A stretch of DNA of 7,816 nt from Lachnospiraceae bacterium (GTDB lineage: Bacteria; Bacillota_A; Clostridia; Lachnospirales; Lachnospiraceae), in contig JAFZKM010000124.1 in assembly GCA_017553665.1 (NCBI GenBank), forward strand, positions 1 to 7,816, in the 5' to 3' direction. Both the position numbers and the translations under genes were made by a program. Shown here piece by piece: positions 1 to 5,296 of the stretch. A model generated the notes under the pieces. The model was not told the DNA's origin, searched no databases, and saw only the letters and a program-made list of their open reading frames with translations. Numbering within the stretch: the first letter of the stretch is position 1; each line of letters opens with the position of its first letter.

Positions 1-1154
1 ACCAGGATATCGCTGGCAGGAGCCTTTTTGCAGAGGTTTACGAAATTGCGCCAGCCGCACATATTATAGGCAACGATGAACAGGATCGCCGCGATGGTCG
101 GCATCGGGATGAACGCCGCGTACGGCATCAGGAGTACGAGTACGATGCAGAGCACTGCCGCGTGAACCATGCCCGCGATGGGTGTACGTCCGCCGTTCTT
201 AACGTTTGCCGCGGTACGCGCGATCGCGCCCGTAGCGGGAATTCCGCCGAAGAGCGCCGAACCGATGTTGCCGATACCCTGGGCCACGAGCTCCATATTG
301 GAGCGGTGCTTCGAGTTGATCATCGAATCGGCTACGACCGCTGAGAGCAGCGACTCGATAGCCGCAAGGATCGCGATCGTGAAGCCGTTGCCGAGCTCAT
401 TGCGGATCATTGAAAGGCTGAATGCCGGCAGGTGAAGCTTCGGGAGCGAATTGCTGATGGTGTACAGGTTGCCGATGGTGTTGACCTTCATGTCAAGAAG
501 CTGCACCATGAAGATCCCGACCAATACCGCGATCAGCGAGCCGGGGATCTTCTTGCTGATGAAAGGCCAGACGATCAGCACGAGGAGGCTTACCAGTCCT
601 ACGATCAGAGCCTGATAATTAAAGGTTCCGATATTTGAGACAATGGCTTTTACCTTGTCCGCGGTCTCGATGGTTACGGTTCCGGCGGGGAACGAAAGAC
701 CGAGGAAATCCTTGATCTGGCCGATCAGGATCGTTACGGCGATGCCGGCGGTAAAGCCGGTGGTGATCGTGTAAGGGATGAACTTGATCAATGAGCCGAG
801 TCTGAACAGACCCATGAGGATCAGGATCACGCCCGCGATGATCGTGGCGATGATCAGACCGTCCATTCCGTCGGTGGCCACGATGCCTGCCACGATGGTC
901 GCGAAAGCGGCCGTAGGGCCCGCAATCTGAACACGGCTGCCTCCGAAGAAAGAGATCAGGAAGCCCGCGATTATCGCGGTGTAAATGCCCTGCTCGGGTT
1001 CAACGCCCGAAGCGAGAGCCAGAGCGATCGAGAGCGGAAGCGCGATGATCGCAACGATGATGCCGGCGATCACGTCTTTTCCGAACTGTGACCAGGTGTA
1101 GGTCTTCATTACCGAAAAAAGCTTCGGTTTAATCTTTTCCTGCGTATTTTTCAT
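1..1154 (-). CDS. SulP-family anion transporter, 3' end cut by window edge
   Basis: This gene encodes an inner-membrane secondary transporter or channel of the SulP (SLC26-like) family, which moves sulfate, bicarbonate or dicarboxylates; the substrate cannot be read here. The ATG at 1154-1152 follows AGGAGG with 6 bases between, so the start is secure. 384 codons are visible. The first membrane block is residues 28-50, and the hallmark AGPTAAF is at 78-84. A long run of hydrophobic helices follows. AIESLLSAVVADSM (265-278) carries the conserved membrane glutamate, and the GNIGSALFGGIPATGAIART block (294-313) is typical of SulP/DauA-type proteins. The protein runs off at SDIL(V), so the last helix and any cytoplasmic STAS domain are outside the window. 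It lies 39 nt downstream of queT on the same strand with no terminator between, so cotranscription is likely. Family call sure; substrate unknown. Confidence 0.93.
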   Translation of the reverse strand, partial: MKNTQEKIKPKLFSVMKTYTWSQFGKDVIAGIIVAIIALPLSIALALASGVEPEQGIYTAIIAGFLISFFGGSRVQIAGPTAAFATIVAGIVATDGMDGLIIATIIAGVILILMGLFRLGSLIKFIPYTITTGFTAGIAVTILIGQIKDFLGLSFPAGTVTIETADKVKAIVSNIGTFNYQALIVGLVSLLVLIVWPFISKKIPGSLIAVLVGIFMVQLLDMKVNTIGNLYTISNSLPKLHLPAFSLSMIRNELGNGFTIAILAAIESLLSAVVADSMINSKHRSNMELVAQGIGNIGSALFGGIPATGAIARTAANVKNGGRTPIAGMVHAAVLCIVLVLLMPYAAFIPMPTIAAILFIVAYNMCGWRNFVNLCKKAPASDIL

Positions 1155-1193
1155 GTGCTTCCTCCTCTTTCAAAAGGTCAGAAATAAAAATGA

Positions 1194-1748
1194 TCAGTCG
1201 CGTTTGATATCAAGCTTCGCGGTCACACGCACGCGGTTGAGCACCGTAACGAGCAGAGGACCGAATACATAACATGAGATCATCTCGCCGGCAAATACGG
1301 AAAACGCCATAAGTCCGAGAACGCCGAGCGTCGAGGTCTGCGAGCCCATTTCCGTGATGCCGTAGCCGTAATAAAGAACGAACGGAATGATGAGCGCGTT
1401 CACGATAACGGTCGGGATCGGGATCAGAAGGCTGTGCTTTATCTGAAGTACGGGGCCGTGCTTCGCGCGGATGCGGTTCGCGATCGGCAATGTAAGGGAT
1501 GCCGCGATAAGCGTCGCGAGCGAGCCGAATACCAGATCGAGCACCTGTCCGCTGAAAATGTTGGTAATGAGGCATCCGACAAATACTCCGAATACGCCTG
1601 CGGGCGTGTAGAAGATCGTCATGCAGAGGGCCTCAGCCACGCGGCACTGGATCTCGAGGTGAGAAAACTGATAGGTAAGGAGCGAGAGTACCGCGTAAAT
1701 TGCCGCGATGACCGCTGCCTGGGTAAGAAAAGCTGTTGATTTTTTCAT
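1194..1748 (-). CDS. queT: QueT, queuosine-precursor transporter (ECF S component)
   Basis: This is a 184-residue membrane protein of the QueT family. QueT proteins are the substrate-binding S components of energy-coupling-factor transporters that salvage a queuosine precursor (preQ0, preQ1 or a related deazapurine) and share an ECF module encoded elsewhere. Hydrophobic helices lie at about residues 6-27, 36-70, 72-95, 105-130 and 140-172. The RVAEAL segment near residue 40 is a typical QueT motif. The ATG at 1748-1746 follows AGGAGA with 6 bases between. The same frame is open upstream to about 2063, but that stretch covers the promoter and riboswitch and overlaps the opposite gene, so the long start is rejected. 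The preQ1-I aptamer immediately upstream independently supports the assignment. sulP follows 39 nt downstream. Confidence 0.9.
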   Translation of the reverse strand: MKKSTAFLTQAAVIAAIYAVLSLLTYQFSHLEIQCRVAEALCMTIFYTPAGVFGVFVGCLITNIFSGQVLDLVFGSLATLIAASLTLPIANRIRAKHGPVLQIKHSLLIPIPTVIVNALIIPFVLYYGYGITEMGSQTSTLGVLGLMAFSVFAGEMISCYVFGPLLVTVLNRVRVTAKLDIKRD

Positions 1749-1756
1749 TTTGATTC

Positions 1757-1797
1757 TCCTAGTTTTGTTTTGAGTGAGGATGGTTACGAACTCACTT
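1757..1797 (-). promoter_or_regulatory. preQ1-I riboswitch, translational type, on queT
   Basis: Read on the minus strand, AGTGAG (1796-1791) pairs with CTCACT (1778-1773) as a 6-bp P1 stem. The 12-nt loop between them contains GTAACC (1787-1782). An A-rich tail, CAAAACAAAAC (1772-1762), follows and runs straight into TAGGAG (1761-1756), the Shine-Dalgarno of queT. The short P1, a GUAACC-type loop in which C1783 would contact the ligand, and an AACAAAAC tail ending in the SD match the preQ1-I architecture known from Thermoanaerobacter tengcongensis. No T-run terminator lies between aptamer and start codon, so preQ1 binding should close the SD and block translation. Seen by eye, not scored by a covariance model. 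Confidence 0.88.
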
Positions 1798-1816
1798 GTT
1801 TCATAGCAACTGCTGA

Positions 1817-1845
1817 ATTTTAGCACCACAGTGATAAAAAAGCAA
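1817..1845 (-). promoter_or_regulatory. sigma-A promoter for queT-sulP
   Basis: On the minus strand, TTGCTT (1845-1840) and TAAAAT (1822-1817) are 17 bp apart. TGC directly before the -10 gives an extended -10 element. Transcription would begin near 1810, leaving a ~60-nt leader that holds the complete preQ1 aptamer. Consensus match by eye. Confidence 0.7.
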
Positions 1846-1884
1846 GCATTATTTTCGGCATTGCTTTCAGGGCCGCTTTTCCGA

Positions 1885-1914
1885 TTGACCAAAGTACGAA
1901 AACCGTTGTAAAAT
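1885..1914 (+). promoter_or_regulatory. sigma-A promoter for the YvyF-like gene
   Basis: TTGACC (1885-1890) and TAAAAT (1909-1914) are separated by 18 bp. The predicted start of transcription is about 1920-1922, exactly where the structured leader begins. It is back to back with the queT promoter, with about 110 bp between the two predicted transcription starts. Confidence 0.7.
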
Positions 1915-1920
1915 GAATCT

Positions 1921-2013
1921 GTCACAACGAGGTTTGCCACATGAAGTGGAAGGTAAGCAGAGTTCGCTGAAGGCGAAACTGCGAGTACCCGGAACGAAGT
2001 GGAGGGTGGTGAT
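1921..2013 (+). promoter_or_regulatory. structured 5' leader with repeated GAAGTGGARGGT element
   Basis: The ~95-nt leader can fold into a closed multi-hairpin shape. GTCAC (1921-1925) can pair with GTGAT (2009-2013) as a closing stem. GTTTGCC (1932-1938) can pair with GGTAAGC (1952-1958) around a 13-nt loop, or alternatively CCAC (1937-1940) with GTGG (1946-1949). TTCGC (1963-1967) pairs with GCGAA (1973-1977), extended by GCAG/CTGC (1957-1960/1979-1982). TACCC (1986-1990) pairs with GGGTG (2004-2008) around a second 13-nt loop. GAAGTGGAAGGT (1943-1954) recurs as GAAGTGGAGGGT (1996-2007), and the second copy contains the ribosome binding site. I do not recognise it as a known riboswitch class. 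It may be an unnamed cis-regulatory RNA or a chance fold. Confidence 0.45.
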
Positions 2014-2016
2014 CGG

Positions 2017-2424
2017 ATGACTCTTTCGGCGGAAGTATGCAGAAAATGCAAGAGAATGTTCACTTATCCCGGTTTCGGAGCGAAGTATTGCCCGGACTGC
2101 CGCAAGATCGATGACGAGAACAGGGAAAAGGTAAAGGAATACTTAAGAGAGCACGGTACCGCGAATATGGTAGAGATCTCCGAGAACACCGGAGTTTCGA
2201 AGCGCGACATAAACCAGTACCTTCGCGACGGCATGCTCGAGATACCCGAGGGCTCACCTATTTATATAAAGTGTGAGAAGTGCGGCTGCGACATCCGCTC
2301 CGGCAGATGGTGCCCCGAGTGCGCGGCGTCCCTGTCAAAGGAACTGAAGGGAATGTTCGTGGGTATCGGAGAGAAACCAAAGGTAAAACTTGAAGGAAAG
2401 ATGCGCTTCTTAAGGAAGCGGTGA
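2017..2424 (+). CDS. YvyF-like zinc-ribbon / helix-turn-helix protein (flagellar operon protein family)
   Basis: The product is a 135-residue soluble protein with two Cys4 zinc ribbons flanking a helix-turn-helix. The first ribbon is C8-x2-C11 with C25-x2-C28. A charged helix follows at 30-45, then an HTH at about 51-73 (VEISENTGVSKRDINQYLRDG). The second ribbon is C86-x2-C89 with C99-x2-C102, plus an extra C91. A basic tail ends in RFLRKR. The layout matches the Firmicutes flagellar operon protein called TIGR03826/YvyF, often misnamed MerR family. A role in motility or DNA/RNA binding is inferred from the family only, and no flagellar gene is nearby. The ATG at 2017 is preferred over an in-frame GTG at 1999 because GGAGG (2001-2005) lies between them, 11 bases before the ATG. 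The gene is monocistronic between its own promoter and terminator. Confidence 0.75.
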   Translation: MTLSAEVCRKCKRMFTYPGFGAKYCPDCRKIDDENREKVKEYLREHGTANMVEISENTGVSKRDINQYLRDGMLEIPEGSPIYIKCEKCGCDIRSGRWCPECAASLSKELKGMFVGIGEKPKVKLEGKMRFLRKR

Positions 2425-2449
2425 AAAGGGACGCAAAGTCCCTTTTTTT
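2425..2449 (+). terminator. intrinsic terminator after the YvyF-like gene
   Basis: AAAGGGAC (2425-2432) and GTCCCTTT (2438-2445) form a perfect 8-bp stem around a 5-nt loop (GCAAA). The T-run extends to 2449. It starts directly after the stop codon and separates this gene from the GntR operon. Confidence 0.93.
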
Positions 2450-2467
2450 ATTATCTCAAAAAAGGTA

Positions 2468-2496
2468 TTGACATCAAACTGTTATGGGTGTATATA
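2468..2496 (+). promoter_or_regulatory. sigma-A promoter of the GntR-ABC operon
   Basis: A perfect -35 box TTGACA (2468-2473) and TATATA (2491-2496) lie at the ideal 17-bp spacing. Such a strong promoter fits a gene set held down by a repressor. Confidence 0.85.
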
Positions 2497-2510
2497 TAAC
2501 ACATAAACAG
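2479..2510. promoter_or_regulatory. imperfect dyad over the -10 box, probable GntR operator
   Basis: Outer arms CTGTT (2479-2483) and AACAG (2506-2510) are inverted repeats. Inner arms GTGT (2488-2491) and ACAC (2499-2502) are also inverted, around an AT-rich centre that is the -10 box itself. The two pairs are offset by half a base pair in centre, so the symmetry is imperfect. YtrA-type GntR repressors usually bind such dyads in their own promoter; binding here would block polymerase directly. Operator identity is inferred. Confidence 0.6.
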
Positions 2511-2532
2511 TTGCGAGAAGGGAGGCCTCCTT

Positions 2533-2904
2533 TTGAAAATATCGCAAAACAACGGAGTACCGATTTACAAGCAGATCGCGGACGCGTTCCGGAGCGATAT
2601 ACTTGCCGGGAAATATAAGCAGGGCGAGTACCTGCCATCGATAAGGGAGCTGGCGAGAGATCTGAGGATCAGCGTGATCACCACGATGAAGGCGTACGAG
2701 ACGCTGGAGCTCGAGGGGCTCGTTACGGCATCGCAGGGCAAGGGCTTTTACGTGAATGCCCAGGACAGCGAGATGCTGAAGGAACAGCATTTACGCAAGG
2801 TGGAAGAAGCGCTGTCGGCGGCGATCGACGCCGCGAAGATAGCGGGGATGAGCGATTCGGAACTGAAGGAAACGCTTGCGGCGCTGCTTGACATGCCGCA
2901 GTAA
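2533..2904 (+). CDS. GntR-family repressor, YtrA subfamily
   Basis: A 123-residue DNA-binding repressor. Residues 10-75 form the GntR winged helix-turn-helix: PIYKQIADAF, then LPSIRELARDLRISVITTMK, then the wing ending in GKGFYVN. Only ~45 residues follow, predicted helical (DSEMLKEQHLRKVEEAL onward). That short tail is the mark of the YtrA subfamily, which dimerises through it and lacks the large effector-binding domain of FadR or HutC types. The start is a TTG at 2533 placed 7 bases after GGGAGG (2520-2525); no in-frame ATG fits the domain start. Family members repress the ABC operon in which they are encoded. Here it is the first of four genes, with the ATPase 22 nt downstream and a dyad on the promoter. 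The inducing signal is unknown; relatives often respond to cell-wall antibiotics. Confidence 0.92.
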   Translation: MKISQNNGVPIYKQIADAFRSDILAGKYKQGEYLPSIRELARDLRISVITTMKAYETLELEGLVTASQGKGFYVNAQDSEMLKEQHLRKVEEALSAAIDAAKIAGMSDSELKETLAALLDMPQ

Positions 2905-2926
2905 GTATAAGGCGAAAGGAAAGATC

Positions 2927-3823
2927 ATGGAAAAGAACGTTATTGAAGCAAAAAACATTGTTAAGAAATATAAGAATTTTACGCTTGATGTACCTGAGCT
3001 GAAGCTGCCTGAAGGCTTTGCCACGGCTCTTATCGGGGAGAACGGAGCGGGCAAGACCACGCTGCTGAATATCCTGACCGGCATCAGGATGGATTACACC
3101 GGCGATATCACTTATTTCGGAGAGTATTCGGACAAGGATATCTTTAAGGATCCCGCGGTCAAGGAGAGGATCGGCTACACCGGTACCGATAACTATTACC
3201 TCCCCCATTGGACCATGAAGCAGGTCGACGACCTTTCGCAGCTGCTTTTTGAAAAATATGATTCAGCGAAGTTCAAACGTTACTGCGACGATCTCGCGGT
3301 ATTCGGGGGAAAGCAGTTCGACGGCAGCAAGAAGGTCAGCGCCCTTTCGGACGGAACAAAGACCAAGATCATGCTCGCGGGAGTTCTCGCCCGTGAGACC
3401 GATATCCTTATCATGGACGAGCCTGCGTCTCCTCTCGATCCGCTCATGCGCGACAAGCTCTGCGAGATGATCAGGGAATACCTTAATTCCGGCGAAGGCA
3501 AGAGCGTATTCTTCTCGACGCACAATATCTCCGATATGGAGGGCGTTACCGACTACGCGATCATCATGGAACAGGGCCGCATTGTGGAGCAGGGCTTCGT
3601 CGAGGACCTGAAGGAAAAGTATATCGCGGTCAAGGGCGAGAGCAAGGATGCCGAGGCTGCGAAGAAAGTCATGTACACGATGACATCTTCGCATTACGGT
3701 TTCGAGGGCATCTGTCTCGCGGAGGATCTGGACAAGCTCGCAGGTCTCGACATTGTTACCGAAACGGCAAGCCTGTTTAAGATCAGCGTAGCGATCATGA
3801 AGAAGAATTCGCTCATCAGATAA
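2927..3823 (+). CDS. ABC transporter ATPase, YtrB-like
   Basis: A 298-residue nucleotide-binding subunit that would power export by the two membrane proteins encoded next. Walker A is GENGAGKT (37-44), Walker B is ILIMDE (159-164) with catalytic E164, and the switch histidine is H198 in FFSTHN. Two motifs depart from the norm. The signature LSGGQ is LSDGT (139-143), and the Q-loop region, YTGTDNYYL (83-91), has no glutamine. Altered signatures are common in ATPases paired with YtrA-type regulators. After ~residue 215 there is a C-terminal extension of about 80 residues of the kind seen in drug or bacteriocin exporters. The ATG at 2927 follows AAAGGA by ~6 bases; an upstream in-frame ATG at 2876 lies inside gntR and has no good binding site. 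The next gene starts 24 nt downstream. Confidence 0.92.
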   Translation: MEKNVIEAKNIVKKYKNFTLDVPELKLPEGFATALIGENGAGKTTLLNILTGIRMDYTGDITYFGEYSDKDIFKDPAVKERIGYTGTDNYYLPHWTMKQVDDLSQLLFEKYDSAKFKRYCDDLAVFGGKQFDGSKKVSALSDGTKTKIMLAGVLARETDILIMDEPASPLDPLMRDKLCEMIREYLNSGEGKSVFFSTHNISDMEGVTDYAIIMEQGRIVEQGFVEDLKEKYIAVKGESKDAEAAKKVMYTMTSSHYGFEGICLAEDLDKLAGLDIVTETASLFKISVAIMKKNSLIR

Positions 3824-3847
3824 GAGGCGGAAGGAGATTCGTTCGAA

Positions 3848-4558
3848 ATGAAAAGAACACTTTGGAAATGTACCATGGCCTTTACACCGTTCAGCTACAA
3901 GGCGGCGGCAGTCGTCGGAATGGCGGCGGCAGCAGGCCTCGGACTGTTTTTGTTCAAATATATGGGACTTGCGACAGCGCTGGTCGTATCGCCGACCGCA
4001 CTGATATTCATTACTTTTATAGACTATTTCGCTTTTTCGGGCATCAGCACGCGAAGAGAAAAGTGCATGGAGATGATGAAATCGTCCGTGTACGGCAGCG
4101 AGATCATCGGAAAGGCGCTGAAGACCGATATCAGGATCAAGATCGTAACTCTGCTGCTCAGTTTCTCCGGATGTATCGCCGGAACATTTATTTATGAAAG
4201 CGGGCTGCTCTTTATTCTGGCAGTTATGGCCGCGACTGCGGCTGTTACCGGACTGACTGTCATTTTCAGCAGAAGGAAGGGTCTCAGCCTCATGGTCCAT
4301 ACAATGATCATCTATATCGCGACGAATATGCTTGAAGGAGTGCTGCTGATACTTCTTCTCTGCCTGACTGCCACCGGAAGGAATGAAGATGTCCCCGTAC
4401 CCGCAGGCTGGGTGACAGCTTTGGTCGGCGCGGTGCTTGCATTGATCGCGGTGCTGATCGGATGGCTGATGTACAGAGACAGTGTAAAAGGATATGAGAG
4501 CGGATTCTGCGATAACAGCGAAACCGCGGAAATGATGAAACGGGGGGCAGAAGGATGA
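3848..4558 (+). CDS. integral membrane protein, probable ABC permease subunit
   Basis: A 236-residue protein with six hydrophobic segments at about residues 18-38, 42-65, 97-115, 118-139, 148-173 and 184-207. A basic cytoplasmic loop (STRREKCMEMMKSS) lies between helices 2 and 3, and a charged C-terminal tail follows. No catalytic motif is visible and I cannot name a precise family. The six-helix topology and its place after an ABC ATPase point to an ABC-2-type permease half. The ATG at 3848 follows AAGGAG with an 11-base gap, slightly long. Its stop overlaps the start of the next gene by 4 bases (ATGA), so the two proteins are probably made together and may form a heterodimeric pore. Substrate unknown. 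Confidence 0.75.
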   Translation: MKRTLWKCTMAFTPFSYKAAAVVGMAAAAGLGLFLFKYMGLATALVVSPTALIFITFIDYFAFSGISTRREKCMEMMKSSVYGSEIIGKALKTDIRIKIVTLLLSFSGCIAGTFIYESGLLFILAVMAATAAVTGLTVIFSRRKGLSLMVHTMIIYIATNMLEGVLLILLLCLTATGRNEDVPVPAGWVTALVGAVLALIAVLIGWLMYRDSVKGYESGFCDNSETAEMMKRGAEG

Positions 4559-5286
4559 AGAAATTTTTCAAATATGTCAAACTTCTCAGATACGGTCTTC
4601 AGTTCAGGACCACGGCGATCATGTCACTGTTCTTTGTAGGACTCGGCGTCCTGTTTGAGATGACGATGAGCTTTTCGACTCTGTTCGGTATGTCTCTGAG
4701 CGGATTGTACATGGGGCTTATCGGCGCTTATTCATATCAGCTGTGCGCAACCGCTGCGGTGGCAAAGCTTGTCAATGCTTCCCCGATGAAACGTGATCTG
4801 CTGACAAAAGCGCCGGTGCTGATCGCGCTCATCACTTCGCTGATCACATATACGATTTTTATACTGATGAGGGTGTTCTACACCATAGGTGTGAGACTTC
4901 CCGCGGAAGCAGCCTATTATCCCGACGCGGAGCCGATGGTGCATATGAGCATGATCTACTGCGGAGTCCTGATCTTTGTACTGATGGTATATCTGCCCGT
5001 CAGCTATAAGAATTACGTGCTGGGAATTGTGATCCTGGGCGGATATCTGGTTTTCATGCTGATCTTCGGAAACGGAGAAACGCTGACTGCGTTCATGATC
5101 GACAAATACAACGCACTCATCGGAGCCTTCGGATACAAAACAACGCTTGCGCTGCTGACAGCGTTCGGGTATGTATGCATACTGATCGGAGCGGCGTTAG
5201 GGTATCTGATCAATCTTCTTACGATCCGCAAGGAGATCTCGCCCATGATCTACCGCTACGCTTTAAAGCAGGCGGCAGCAAAATAA
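4555..5286 (+). CDS. integral membrane protein, second probable ABC permease subunit
   Basis: A 243-residue protein with about six membrane segments at residues 20-40, 46-66, 86-108, 132-150, 152-172 and 196-221. The N-terminus is basic (KKFFKYVKLLRYG) and a ~24-residue loop at about 108-131 is probably extracellular. It shows no clear sequence likeness to the preceding membrane protein, so this is a hetero-pair rather than a duplication. The start at 4555 lies in the ATGA overlap with the upstream stop, with GAAGG just before it, indicating translational coupling. It ends the operon: the stop at 5286 is 10 bp from the stop of the convergent MATE gene, and no terminator is visible in the gap. 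The permease role is inferred from context and topology. Confidence 0.75.
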   Translation: MKKFFKYVKLLRYGLQFRTTAIMSLFFVGLGVLFEMTMSFSTLFGMSLSGLYMGLIGAYSYQLCATAAVAKLVNASPMKRDLLTKAPVLIALITSLITYTIFILMRVFYTIGVRLPAEAAYYPDAEPMVHMSMIYCGVLIFVLMVYLPVSYKNYVLGIVILGGYLVFMLIFGNGETLTAFMIDKYNALIGAFGYKTTLALLTAFGYVCILIGAALGYLINLLTIRKEISPMIYRYALKQAAAK

Positions 5287-5296
5287 ATATGCCGGC

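Noticed and set aside
162..638. Several short plus-strand frames within 162-638
   Set aside because: They lie opposite the SulP gene, whose minus-strand translation is open from 1154 to the window edge and carries the family motifs.
1999..2016. GTG at 1999 as start of the YvyF-like protein
   Set aside because: The only good SD, GGAGG at 2001-2005, lies downstream of this GTG and serves the ATG at 2017.
1921..2016. c-di-GMP, THF, glycine or guanidine riboswitch identity for the leader
   Set aside because: I compared remembered core motifs of these classes and found only scattered short matches, not the conserved core of any of them.
1749..2063. N-terminal extension of queT to a far upstream start on the minus strand
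   Set aside because: The extension would cover the preQ1 aptamer and promoter and overlap the divergent YvyF-like gene. The translated stretch has no QueT character, and the SD sits at the internal ATG.
2521..2530. GGAGGCCTCC palindrome as an SD-blocking hairpin
   Set aside because: With no spacer between arms, only about three base pairs could form around a four-base loop, too weak to block the SD. It might be a protein site but nothing else supports that.
2723..3208. 161-codon minus-strand frame across gntR and the ATPase start
   Set aside because: Antisense to two genes with intact motifs; no binding site or recognisable domain.
3263..4300. 345-codon open frame on the minus strand opposite the ATPase and first membrane gene
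   Set aside because: No ribosome binding site at its start, low-complexity His/Arg-rich translation, and it is fully antisense to two well-supported genes; a codon-bias shadow.
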